Positions 6,523-14,651 of a DNA stretch of 16,097 bases are shown here, piece after piece (positions within the stretch are counted from its first letter, which is position 1; each line of letters opens with the position of its first letter). The notes beneath the pieces are model-generated. The model did not search any database and was not told where the DNA came from. It saw nothing but the letters and a program-made list of their open reading frames with translations. This stretch comes from Candidatus Hydrogenedentota bacterium (GTDB lineage: Bacteria > Hydrogenedentota > Hydrogenedentia > Hydrogenedentales > CAITNO01): positions 1-16,097 of the forward strand of contig SLFT01000479.1 in NCBI GenBank assembly GCA_007124105.1, read 5' to 3'. Position numbers and translations under genes: made by a program.

Positions 6523-8295
6523 CTAAAACAACCCCTTGACCTTGCCGGTATGCACATCCACATCAATGCCGCGGAACGCGGGGGCCGACGCTGTTCCCGG
6601 CATCAGTTTGATATCGCCGGCCACGGGCACAATCAGTTCCGCGCCGCGATAGACCAGCACATCGCGCACGGGCAGCACCCAGTCGCGCGGCCGCCCTTTG
6701 AGCGCGGGGTCGTGCGACAAACTAAGGTGGGTCTTCACCATGCAGACGCCGTATTTGCTTAACTCATCGTCTCCTTGCAGCGCAAGTATCTTTTGCTCGC
6801 ACGGCGCGGTATAGGTGACGCCGTCCGCGCCATACACTTCTGTCGCGATTCGCGCTATCTTGTCCTTGATAGGCAAGTCCGCTTCATACAGGAACCGCAG
6901 GCGCGCCGGCTTCTCGCAGGCGTCCACAACGATTTCGGCCAATTCCCGCGCGCCTTTTCCGCCTTGTTCCCAATGGCGCGACACGGCCATAGGCACACCC
7001 AACTGGCGCGCGGCGTCGCGTATCACCGCTACCTCCTCATCGTCGTCGGCGTAGAAATGATTGACGCATATCACGGGATTGACAAGGCTCTTCTTAATCG
7101 TTTCAAGATGGGCCATCAAATTCTCCAGCCCCTTCTCGACCAGCTGCGGATTGGGTTCTGTATAAACGGGGTCAAGAGGACGCCCCGGCGCCACGGGCGG
7201 GCCGCCGCCGTGCATTTTCAGCGCGCGAACAGTGGCCACAAGCACCGAGCAGTTCGGCGTCAAGCCGCTCATGCGGCACTTAAGGTTCCAGAATTTCTCG
7301 AAACCAATGTCCGCGCCAAAACCGCTTTCGGTAACAAGATAATCAGCAAGACGCAGCCCCAGTTTGTCGGCCACCACGGAGGAATGACCAATACTGATGT
7401 TGGCAAATGGTCCCGCATGTACCAGCACGGGCTGCCCTTCGATGGTTTGCATCAGGTTCGGGTTGATGGCGCGATACATGAGCGCGGTCATGGCGCCGTC
7501 CACCTCAAGGTCCGCCGTGGTCACGGGGGCGCCGGCTTTGTCAAAAGCGACCACGATTTTCGCCATGCGCCGGCGCAAGTCCTCGAGGCTGGTCGCCACG
7601 GCGAGTATGGACATCACCTCCGAGGATACGGTGATCTGGAAACCGCTGCGCAGCATGAACCCGTCCATTTTCGTTCCGATGCCAATAATGATTTCGCGCA
7701 GCGCCTGCGCCGCGAAATCAATTGTCCAGCCCGTGGTGATGTTGCGCGGATCAATATTCAGACGCCGCAGTTTCTTCTTCGCCAGCAGCGCATCGCCGTA
7801 GTTAAATTCGTGTTGCAAGCGAGATGTAAGCGCGACCATGGCCAGATTGTGCGCATTGTTGATGCTGTCAATATCGCCGGTAAGCCCGAGGCTGAAATCA
7901 GACAACGGAATGCACTGGCTCAGTCCGCCGCCCGCGGCCGATCCCTTGATGTTAAATGTGGGGCCGCCCGATGGCTGCCTGATGGCGCCCATGGCCCGCT
8001 TGCCCAGTGCGCCAAGCCCCTGCACCAGTCCCATGGTCGTGGTGGACTTCCCTTCGCCAAGCGGTGTAGGCGTGACAGCTGTCACTTCTACGTACTTGCC
8101 CACGTCATGGTCTTTGAGCCGATTGAGAATACGGATGAAATCCAGTTTGGCTACATAATGCCCATAGGGCAATAACTCAACCTGTTCGAGCCCCATTTCC
8201 TCGGCCAGCTGATATACCATCTTCATCTGGTCTTCAGCGGCAGCCGCTATCTCCCAATCTTTCATGCGCAACGGGTTAAGCGCTTTTTTGGTCAT
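6523..8295 (-). CDS. fhs: Formate-tetrahydrofolate ligase, divergent type
   Basis: A 590-residue cytoplasmic enzyme that makes 10-formyl-tetrahydrofolate from formate, tetrahydrofolate and ATP, feeding purine and one-carbon metabolism or the methyl branch of the Wood-Ljungdahl pathway. The ATP loop TPLGEGKST is at 77-85. The second family signature VATVRALKMHGG (353-364) is intact. The first signature reads NIKGSAAGGGL (115-125) instead of the usual GxKGGAAGGGY, so three positions differ. Length is about 30 residues above the common 555-560, partly from an N-terminal extension before KYVEVTAVTP. The C-terminal beta domain ends in FRGIDVDVHTGKVKGLF, typical of the family. The start at 8295 has AAGGAG (8305-8310) nine bases ahead; the frame is open further upstream but without a better site. 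No other folate or acetogenesis gene is nearby. Function is probable; the altered signature suggests a distinct subfamily rather than a broken enzyme. Confidence 0.93.
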   Translation of the reverse strand: MTKKALNPLRMKDWEIAAAAEDQMKMVYQLAEEMGLEQVELLPYGHYVAKLDFIRILNRLKDHDVGKYVEVTAVTPTPLGEGKSTTTMGLVQGLGALGKRAMGAIRQPSGGPTFNIKGSAAGGGLSQCIPLSDFSLGLTGDIDSINNAHNLAMVALTSRLQHEFNYGDALLAKKKLRRLNIDPRNITTGWTIDFAAQALREIIIGIGTKMDGFMLRSGFQITVSSEVMSILAVATSLEDLRRRMAKIVVAFDKAGAPVTTADLEVDGAMTALMYRAINPNLMQTIEGQPVLVHAGPFANISIGHSSVVADKLGLRLADYLVTESGFGADIGFEKFWNLKCRMSGLTPNCSVLVATVRALKMHGGGPPVAPGRPLDPVYTEPNPQLVEKGLENLMAHLETIKKSLVNPVICVNHFYADDDEEVAVIRDAARQLGVPMAVSRHWEQGGKGARELAEIVVDACEKPARLRFLYEADLPIKDKIARIATEVYGADGVTYTAPCEQKILALQGDDELSKYGVCMVKTHLSLSHDPALKGRPRDWVLPVRDVLVYRGAELIVPVAGDIKLMPGTASAPAFRGIDVDVHTGKVKGLF

Positions 8296-8466
8296 GGTTG
8301 CATACTCCTTGTTGCGCGGGCGAGACAACAGCGGCGCCCTGCCATTCCGATTGATGTTGTCGTCAATGGTCTTCGCAACGAATTTCTTGATAGTGAACGC
8401 GCAGGCACACGCCCCTGGTTCCACGCCGGCGTTGCCGGGAAGCGTCGCGCGATATTTCCATGGGGA

Positions 8467-9159
8467 TTATTCGTCTTCAGGTACAACGCGCAAATATGTC
8501 TCCACGTTGTTCTGGTGTGACCGATTATAATCCAGGTCTTTGCCCACAACGTGTTGCGCCCAGGAAACCATCAGCTCATCAAAGGGATTGACGCCAATCA
8601 AGCCGCGCAATACAAGCGGGTTCTCAGCGCCTGACGTGGAACTTGTTTCTATGTACGTATATTCTATGCGAAGAAGATTGTGGCGTACTCGGTTGCCGTC
8701 GGTATCGCGTTTATCAATACGCATCGTTTCCGTATATTCGCTTATGACAACATTCAGTTCTGTGTCCAGCCCGGGAATTGCCAGTTCTCGACTTTCACCG
8801 CCGTACCGCGCGGTATCATAGGCGCCTGTAGCATGATACGTGACGATCCACGACCAGTTCACGCCGCTTCCTTTGTCGCCCAGCCATACGGGCTGCCGGT
8901 CGGGTAAGAACGCCTCTTCGATGTATGTGAAATTCTGGTCCTTATCGAAAATAAGCGTCTTGCGCAAGCGTCCGTTATCGGCGAAATCCTGGGCTACAGC
9001 AGCATTTTCATAGTCAGATACAGTAGTCGGATCAACAAGGCGCGCAGGTTCAACCCACTCCCAATGGCCCTCGATCTTTCCGGCGCCGCCGAATACAGGA
9101 CATCCCGCAAGTCCGCCTGCGATAACTACACTCAACACCATAAACATTGCTTTCTTCAC
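8467..9159 (-). CDS. Predicted lipoprotein, function unknown
   Basis: A 230-residue exported lipoprotein. The N terminus VKKAMFMVLSVVIAGGLAGC (GTG read as Met) is a classic lipoprotein signal with lipobox LAGC and the modified cysteine at residue 20. The mature protein is rich in beta-prone, charged segments. It opens with KIEGHWEWVEP, reminiscent of small lipocalin-like or extracytoplasmic stress lipoproteins that begin 'G.W' (inferred from general shape only). No catalytic motif is visible. The start is GTG at 9157-9159, fixed by a perfect ribosome site at 9166-9174. A good promoter is predicted at 9242-9270. It follows the Ig/PKD-like secreted protein gene in the same direction, so the two may act at the same envelope layer. 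Not a recognised family. Confidence 0.75.
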   Translation of the reverse strand: MKKAMFMVLSVVIAGGLAGCPVFGGAGKIEGHWEWVEPARLVDPTTVSDYENAAVAQDFADNGRLRKTLIFDKDQNFTYIEEAFLPDRQPVWLGDKGSGVNWSWIVTYHATGAYDTARYGGESRELAIPGLDTELNVVISEYTETMRIDKRDTDGNRVRHNLLRIEYTYIETSSTSGAENPLVLRGLIGVNPFDELMVSWAQHVVGKDLDYNRSHQNNVETYLRVVPEDE

Positions 9160-9165
9160 GGCATT

Positions 9166-9174
9166 CTCCTCCTT
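9166..9174 (-). promoter_or_regulatory. Strong ribosome binding site deciding the GTG start of the lipoprotein
   Basis: On the minus strand AAGGAGGAG lies six bases before GTG at 9157-9159. The frame could begin at 9198, but that start has no such site and would bury the lipobox behind a charged 13-residue extension. An ATG inside the spacer is out of frame. Confidence 0.8.
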
Positions 9175-9241
9175 GTCGGTTGAATTACTCGCTGTCATAG
9201 GTGATACGTTTACACTGTCGTTGCCATGGACAACGGTTCAT

Positions 9242-9270
9242 AGGATAAACGAGCGGGAACGCGAAGTCAA
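9242..9270 (-). promoter_or_regulatory. Sigma70-like promoter for the lipoprotein gene
   Basis: On the minus strand TTGACT (9270-9265; five of six consensus bases) and TATCCT (9247-9242; four of six) are spaced by 17 bases. The -35 box overlaps the stop codon of the preceding gene. Transcription would start near 9235 and give a leader of about 75 bases. Pattern match only. Confidence 0.45.
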
Positions 9271-10217
9271 TTCGATGCGGCCGTCACTTCGTAACGGGTT
9301 TCACGAAAAGCGTAGGGGCCCGCTTTGGTCGGCTCGGTGGACATCACACGCACGCTATAGCGACCCGGTTGACTGAATGTATGGTGAAACGCGACGCCCG
9401 AGGCGGTCTCGACGTCGTCCACGCGCCAGACATGTTCCGCAAATCCCGGCGGCGCGTTGAAATGAGCGCGCGCGCCTACGGCGACCTCGTGCGGGATTGC
9501 GGGTTGATTGACTACTTCCACAAGTACGGAATCCAACGCAATAACTACATCATTTTCATATTCCTGATATACTATAAGCAACGGGCCGGGTTCTTCTGCA
9601 ACGTATGAGAAACGCCAGGCGTCCGCGCCCCGTTGAACTGTTTCGCCGTTAACTTTCCAGACGGGCTCGCGGTTTTCCGCGCCCGACATTTCCACCTGAA
9701 TGTGTTGGCCCACATAATAAACGGGCAACAGGTTCATCGTTATCTGTTCACGGCCCAGTCGCTGTGTCAGTCCCATTTGCTTTCGCACGTCTTCAATAGC
9801 AACGCCCATGCGTTGCGCAAGCGCCTCAATGCTCGATTGGTGGTCTGTAAGCGGCGTGAATACCTGCACCGTTGCCGTGCCGCGCGCAGTGGTGAGCGCC
9901 AACACATAGCTGCCTATTTCCGCAGTGTCGCTGGGCGACACGCGCAATCCTGCGTCCGTCGCCGTTACGCGCAGCATGTGGCTGTAATTACGATCGTCCA
10001 CAAGCAGCCGCCAGCTGGCAACCGTCTGCGCCGAAAGCGGTTCTCCCTCTGAAAGAAGCGTCACTGTTTCAGACTGTCCCGTATTATGAAACACCAGAAC
10101 AGACGGTGTCGCCGTCACTTCCGCTGCCGCTGTGAGCGTGAAACACGCGCTAAACAGCAGCAGAACTCCACTGACGTAAATGCCTGTCCGTATTATATTG
10201 TACATTTTTGCCAACAT
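9267..10217 (-). CDS. Secreted protein with Ig/PKD-like C-terminal domain
   Basis: A 316-residue exported protein of unknown role. The signal segment spans about 11-32, with likely cleavage near TAAAE. C25 in LFSAC is a poor lipobox, so a lipoprotein is less likely but possible. Residues about 33-125 form a beta-rich region. A short helical part, SSIEALAQRMGVAIEDVRKQ (128-147), has the rhythm of a LysM helix pair. Residues about 165-240 look like another beta-sandwich. The C terminus (about 240-316) has the PKD signature pattern: VGARAHFNAP, then VWRVDD, then FSQPGRYSVRV. Such domains usually serve surface display or protein-protein contact. The start has AAAGGAT (10223-10229) five bases ahead. 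It is upstream of the lipoprotein gene, 107 bases apart. No enzymatic motif is seen. Confidence 0.72.
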   Translation of the reverse strand: MLAKMYNIIRTGIYVSGVLLLFSACFTLTAAAEVTATPSVLVFHNTGQSETVTLLSEGEPLSAQTVASWRLLVDDRNYSHMLRVTATDAGLRVSPSDTAEIGSYVLALTTARGTATVQVFTPLTDHQSSIEALAQRMGVAIEDVRKQMGLTQRLGREQITMNLLPVYYVGQHIQVEMSGAENREPVWKVNGETVQRGADAWRFSYVAEEPGPLLIVYQEYENDVVIALDSVLVEVVNQPAIPHEVAVGARAHFNAPPGFAEHVWRVDDVETASGVAFHHTFSQPGRYSVRVMSTEPTKAGPYAFRETRYEVTAASN

Positions 10218-10661
10218 TGCTTATCCTTTCCTGTTGTCCGCCCGTGCGGGCCTGTTCGCCAATAGTCACGAAAAGGGGAGCGCGGTACGGTTCCTTGACG
10301 GCCCAGGGCCTTCTTATAAAGATAACCTGTAATACAAAAACGTTCCCCATGTACAGGTATCATGACATCCATACCGTCACTTAATGGTGGGAAGCATTCA
10401 CCCCATCTCGCGTTACCGTGTTATCGTTGCCGGGCTTATGCGCAGAAAGCGAAATATGCCTCATGGGTCTCAATTTTCCCCCAATAACAGTAAAAGCGCT
10501 TTCATCACCCTTATGCGGCAACATTCGCAAGAGAGGCAAGACTGCCCACTCGGATTCCCTCAACGAAATAAATCCATGCCGTCACAACGCGGTTCATATA
10601 ACCCAGCACGGCCAATGCCTGGGCAATAGTTTTCATAGGTTTCGTGGTTTTGCCCGCGCAA
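10218..10661. other. Intergenic region of 444 bases, no supported gene
   Basis: This lies between the response regulator and the Ig/PKD-like gene, both on the minus strand. It contains a GC-rich inverted repeat GCCCGTGCGGGC (10240-10251) and the interrupted palindrome GGCCCAGGGCC (10300-10310). It also holds three overlapping short open frames of 60-84 codons on both strands between 10381 and 10672, none with a ribosome site or a recognisable product. It looks less GC-rich than the flanking genes. It presumably holds the promoter of the Ig/PKD-like gene, but no convincing -35/-10 pair is evident. I see no tRNA, RNase P, tmRNA or SRP RNA hallmarks. Confidence 0.5.
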
Positions 10662-11597
10662 TCACGCAGTAGCCGCAAGCGTACGGGCGCTGATGCGGTC
10701 GGGTGCGCTGCCTTTTGCGCGCAGCAGGTTGCGCATAGCCTCGCCTATCATTTCATCGGCGGTAAGGGGTCGCTTGCCGTTGTTGCATGTGACAATTCCA
10801 AAGGAAAGGTCCGCGGCGCCCTCTACCCATGACTCATCCAGCAGGGCATCAGCCACTTCCCGTTTGATCTTGTTGGCATACGAAACAGCGTCCTTCAATT
10901 GTGTGTGAGGGAGCACTGCGGCAAACTGCATGTCGTCGTACCGGGCAAGAATATCAAAGGCGCGCGAAGTGTTGCGCATGGCAAGGGCCACTTCCACCAG
11001 TATGTCCTCGAAAACCAGGGGCGCAGGCGACGCCTCTTTCTGCAAGGGCTCCTCCATCTCAAGCATAAGGCAGGATACGGGGTACTGATAGCGATGCGCT
11101 TTCTCCGTTTCTTCCTGCAGGCGCTCATAGAGAAAACGTCGGTTACGGAGCCCCGTCAACCGGTCCGTATAAATTGTGTCGGTAAGCATGAAGGGTCCGG
11201 CCACCATGTCTGTTGCGCTTTGACGTGTGCGCAATGCCGCGTCAACATGAATAATGATAATAGGGATGTTGTACGGCTTTGCCACATAATCCACGGCGCC
11301 TAGATCATAGCCATGCGCCACATCGCCCGAAGACCCCCGCGCTGTAACAAAAATTATCGGAATATCGCGGCTGGCGGGATCGGATTTCAGGCGTTTACAT
11401 ACTTCATAACCGTCAATGTCCGGCAAGCCCACATCAAGCAATATCAGGTGTACCTCCTCTTTGCTGACAAAGCGCAACGCATCCTGGCCCGAGTGTACCG
11501 CAACCGCATCATAGCCAAACAACTTCAGGCCTTCACACAACACGGTCGTCTCATCTACACAATCATCTACAACGCAAATCTTTATAGTCGAATTCAC
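10662..11597 (-). CDS. Response regulator with receiver and degenerate GGDEF domain
   Basis: A 311-residue cytoplasmic signalling protein. The receiver domain (about 5-122) has the acidic pair D11/D12, phospho-acceptor D55 in LLDVGLPD, switch T85 and K107 in AKPY, so it should accept phosphate from a histidine kinase. The second domain (about 140-305) begins with the GGDEF-family opening DRLTGLRNRRF (145-155). The metal-site strand reads LMLEMEEP instead of LMLDIDxFK. The catalytic loop is RYDDMQF (219-225) where active diguanylate cyclases have RYGGDEF. It therefore probably cannot make cyclic di-GMP and may act as a binding or scaffold domain, as in some PleD-like relatives. The start is GTG at 11597, with AGGAAAA ahead (11605-11611). 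No histidine kinase is adjacent, so it is an orphan regulator here. Confidence 0.88.
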   Translation of the reverse strand: MNSTIKICVVDDCVDETTVLCEGLKLFGYDAVAVHSGQDALRFVSKEEVHLILLDVGLPDIDGYEVCKRLKSDPASRDIPIIFVTARGSSGDVAHGYDLGAVDYVAKPYNIPIIIIHVDAALRTRQSATDMVAGPFMLTDTIYTDRLTGLRNRRFLYERLQEETEKAHRYQYPVSCLMLEMEEPLQKEASPAPLVFEDILVEVALAMRNTSRAFDILARYDDMQFAAVLPHTQLKDAVSYANKIKREVADALLDESWVEGAADLSFGIVTCNNGKRPLTADEMIGEAMRNLLRAKGSAPDRISARTLAATA

Positions 11598-11662
11598 TTG
11601 TCCATTTTCCTATGCTTAAAACAACACAACACGTTCCAGTTGGGCCTTCCGCTCTCCCCTTA

Positions 11663-11691
11663 AGTTTACCTGAAAATCCGGAAAAGCGCAA
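11663..11691 (-). promoter_or_regulatory. Weak candidate promoter for the response regulator
   Basis: On the minus strand TTGCGC (11691-11686; three of six consensus bases) and TAAACT (11668-11663; four of six) are spaced by 17 bases. This would give a leader of about 60 bases to the GTG at 11597. The boxes are poor, so confidence is low. Confidence 0.22.
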
Positions 11692-11840
11692 CTTTTTTTT
11701 GCTTAAGCAGTTTAGCCCACCACCCGCCATAGCGCGGCGGCGTGCCTTGTGTTGGCGAACCGTAAACGGAAAAACACTCCTCTTCCGACAAGCCCGATAC
11801 CGTCCGATAATGACCGACCACGCACCAATAAAGCAGATTT

Positions 11841-14522
11841 TCAGCGCGCTATTCCCGACAACGTCAGTGTACCGCTACCGGTTACGCGCACATTCAATGC
11901 GCCATGTTGTCTGTCATACACGGTTTCATCGGGCAGGTCGTTGTTCCATATCGCCAGCGTATCGGCGGTTGCGCCGGTGATGCGCAGCCAATAGGGGTCG
12001 CGTGACCAACCCACGATGTCGAGAACGACACCGTCGCCGGTTTCGGTGATGTGGTCAATGGAACCGGGGACATGTAGGAGGACGCCCGTATCATTTAGTC
12101 GGACGACGCTGTAATAGGCCGCTTTTCCGTACGCTTCGGGCAGATGCGCCTGCACCGTACCGGGGATAATGGCGGGCCCGTCGCTCACCTGCTCGTGCAG
12201 ATGGAAGAAATCGGGCAGTAATCCCTGTCGCTCCTCGTCGTCAAGCGGGAAGGTCTGTTCAAGGCCGCTAAGCGTAATGCCCCGGGCTATTTTGTCCCAG
12301 AACGGCCCTTCTTCCTTGTCCAGCAGCGCCAGATCGTGCAACGCGGAACGATAAACAAGGCCGCACCACTGCACGGGCAGACCGATCCAGTTTGGCGCCA
12401 CCCAATTGGTTGCGCCGAGCACGGCGATAGTGGCGTATGTGCCGACAGGCCCATCCACAGGATGGTCAAGGTACAGCAGCGGGACGCCTGTCCACGCCCA
12501 GTAACGGGCCTGCTCGATATAGGCGTCGTTCCCCGACAGCAGGTAGCCGAGCACGTAAACGCGAATCATGCGCGCCGAACCCAGAATATCGGGCGTGTGC
12601 AGCGGCATTTCCCAGGTTTGCGCGCCCCGCGGCACGGTGTTCGCGTAATGGCTTGTCTGCTTGTCCAGCAGACGCAAGCCCGCCGCCGCCAGCGCCTTGT
12701 TGCCCGAAAAGGCCGCCGCCTCCAGGATGGGTTCAAGCGCCTGCGCGCCATAGCCGTTTGCGTGGTCCGCGAAATGGGTGCGGCCGTAATCAGGCCTGGA
12801 CGGGTCGGGCTGATGGTAACGTCGCAGCCCTTCGTCGTCGAACTCCTCGAGTCGTTTCTGGGCCGCCTCAACCATGCGCGCCACATTGTTTTCAATGCTT
12901 CCGTAGAGTAGCACCGGCGTGGGGCGCGACACATGGGACACCCCCGCCAGATAATTGTCTTCGGGATTAAGCCGGGTCAGTCCTTTCGCCGCGGCGGCGC
13001 GCAGCCGCTCAGCCAACGCGTCGTCTTCGCTGTGCGCCGCCAACCACTGCATGTAGGCGGGGGCGTCAGCCGCCGGCTGGGGCGGGAAACTGTCGCCCCA
13101 CACGGCATGGCGCCAGCGGCCATCCACATGCGCGTCCGAATCAAGCCAGCCGGCAGCCAGCAGGCGCACGGCATGGTCAAAGCCGCCGCCCAGTTCCGGA
13201 ACATCCGGCAGACCGCACAGCGCAATGTAATGTTGTACGGCGGCTACAACGCTGTCGCCCTGTCCGCCGAGGAAAAACATCTCGAATTGCAGCGGCTTTT
13301 TTTGTTGAAGCGTAAATGTCCCGAACACGGAAAATTCGTTCTCAAGCCGGTCCTCTCCCACGCCGGGATGCCACAGCCCCATGAGATGGGCGCCGGAGTT
13401 GAAAACCCGGTCCGGTGAATCAAAGACGGCGGCGGGCTTATCAGCCCGGTTCCATAACACGCCGATATAGTTCTTCTCGTGGTGCAACGCCATCATGGGC
13501 AGGGTCAATTTGTGGTCTTCCACAATGCGGCGGTCCGCCTGCGCGGCGTTGAAATCGGCCTCGCTGCTGCTCGGCTCGTCGGCAAGGTATTCGACGCCCG
13601 GCAGCAGCGCCTGGCTCTTACGCTCGCCGAACGCGTCCAGGCCAGGAAACAACGTCAGCCACGGCAGGTGATACAGTTCGCGATCCGCGTCCGCCTCTAT
13701 TGTCGTGGTTACATGAAATGTACCGGGCTGTTCATGCGGCGCGATAGTGCGCGCCAGGCGCCAAGCAACGCCGTCGGCGTCAGTGAAAGTCGCTTCCACC
13801 ACAAGCGCGCCCGTCTCTTGTTTCTCCACCGTGGTTGCGGCATCGCGCAGTGGGAACATTTCCGGCTTGCCGTCCAGGAGAAACCCCAGCGCCGCATCCG
13901 TGTGCCCCATGGCCATCATGTCGCTGTCCACGCGTAATGCGTAACCGTCCCAGTCTTGACCGTTATGTATCAGGGTCAGCGGGCCGCTTGTCGCCTCGAG
14001 CGCATTGTCGCCCAGCGCTACAGCGGCGGGCGCGTCAAAATCCGTTGTGATCAGCGGACGCAACGGCGCGGCCTTGATCCAGGCCACTGTAAAAGCGCCT
14101 TCGGTCATGGATGTGGGGTCCAGGCGCAGCCGCGTACCCCGTTCCTGGGCAGGCAACAGAACGGAATATTCGTGCCATTCTCCGTCGGGATTGACAAAAA
14201 ACTGGGCGCTCCGCTCCGCCGTGAAGCTTGGGCCGTAAAAGAATTCGCCGCTTTTGTCGCCCGTGGCCTTCATGCGCACGGTAACGCGCACACGCTCGCC
14301 CAGGGGCATGTTTGTCACCGGCGGACTCTCGATCCAGGGGTCGCCGCCCGTGGTCTCGAAATACAGGCCCTCTTCCGTGATCTCCATATTCGCCACGCGT
14401 GGATTACCGGACCAGCCATGCATCCCCTCGCTAAAGTCATACAGTGTCACCGGCGCCGCCAATGCGTTACCGACAATTATCGCGCCTGCGAACCCAGCGT
14501 ACCAGATCAGTTTCTTGTTCAT
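11841..14522 (-). CDS. Large secreted protein of carbohydrate-active type, family not recognised
   Basis: An 893-residue exported protein. The signal peptide is 1-22 (MNKKLIWYAGF..., cleavage after ALA). Residues about 24-153 look like a carbohydrate-binding jelly roll: LYDFSEGMHGW at the start, then a GEWHEYSVLLP strand and a TVAWIKAAP end. Residues about 160-425 are beta-rich (super-sandwich-like; HLPWLTLFPG, NYIGVLWN). Residues about 430-790 are rich in helices with aromatic loops (HFADHANGYGAQALEPILEA at 583-602; RMIRVYVLGYLLSG; YWAWTGVPLLYL), suggesting an alpha/alpha toroid. A short beta domain closes the protein (RDPYWLRITG). This order resembles toroid-type polysaccharide lyases and some glycosidases, but I cannot name a family or catalytic residues. 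The start at 14522 has AAAAGGAA (14532-14539) nine bases ahead and fixes the signal peptide; the longer open frame to 14714 runs into the hairpin cluster. It is divergent from the sulfatase. Confidence 0.78.
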   Translation of the reverse strand: MNKKLIWYAGFAGAIIVGNALAAPVTLYDFSEGMHGWSGNPRVANMEITEEGLYFETTGGDPWIESPPVTNMPLGERVRVTVRMKATGDKSGEFFYGPSFTAERSAQFFVNPDGEWHEYSVLLPAQERGTRLRLDPTSMTEGAFTVAWIKAAPLRPLITTDFDAPAAVALGDNALEATSGPLTLIHNGQDWDGYALRVDSDMMAMGHTDAALGFLLDGKPEMFPLRDAATTVEKQETGALVVEATFTDADGVAWRLARTIAPHEQPGTFHVTTTIEADADRELYHLPWLTLFPGLDAFGERKSQALLPGVEYLADEPSSSEADFNAAQADRRIVEDHKLTLPMMALHHEKNYIGVLWNRADKPAAVFDSPDRVFNSGAHLMGLWHPGVGEDRLENEFSVFGTFTLQQKKPLQFEMFFLGGQGDSVVAAVQHYIALCGLPDVPELGGGFDHAVRLLAAGWLDSDAHVDGRWRHAVWGDSFPPQPAADAPAYMQWLAAHSEDDALAERLRAAAAKGLTRLNPEDNYLAGVSHVSRPTPVLLYGSIENNVARMVEAAQKRLEEFDDEGLRRYHQPDPSRPDYGRTHFADHANGYGAQALEPILEAAAFSGNKALAAAGLRLLDKQTSHYANTVPRGAQTWEMPLHTPDILGSARMIRVYVLGYLLSGNDAYIEQARYWAWTGVPLLYLDHPVDGPVGTYATIAVLGATNWVAPNWIGLPVQWCGLVYRSALHDLALLDKEEGPFWDKIARGITLSGLEQTFPLDDEERQGLLPDFFHLHEQVSDGPAIIPGTVQAHLPEAYGKAAYYSVVRLNDTGVLLHVPGSIDHITETGDGVVLDIVGWSRDPYWLRITGATADTLAIWNNDLPDETVYDRQHGALNVRVTGSGTLTLSGIAR

Positions 14523-14563
14523 TACAATACGTTCCTTTTGTTTTCGAAATCCTGTTTCCGCAT

Positions 14564-14569
14564 AGTATA
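14564..14569 (-). promoter_or_regulatory. Possible -10 box for the large secreted protein
   Basis: TATACT on the minus strand matches five of six -10 consensus bases and would give a leader of about 35 bases. No good -35 box stands 16-18 bases upstream. Confidence 0.28.
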
Positions 14570-14651
14570 ACGTAAGTAATTCGCGCATTGGAACAGCGCT
14601 CCCTTGCTGTCGTGATATTGCCATTTCAAAACGTAACTGGCCAGCAGGGCT

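Noticed and set aside
6775..8175. 466-codon open frame on the plus strand
   Set aside because: It lies wholly antisense to the clearly coding formate-tetrahydrofolate ligase, has a His/Arg-rich composition typical of an antisense shadow, and has no recognisable domain.
8296..8424. 43-residue N-terminal extension of the formate ligase
   Set aside because: It has no ribosome site, an atypical Cys/Arg-rich composition, and an AAGGAG sits directly before the start at 8295.
10295..10320. TTGACG and TATAAA on the plus strand as a promoter
   Set aside because: The spacer is only 14 bases, and there is no supported plus-strand gene downstream.
11724..11740. CCGCC...GGCGG hairpin as a terminator for the large secreted protein
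   Set aside because: The stem has only five pairs and no T tract follows on the minus strand.
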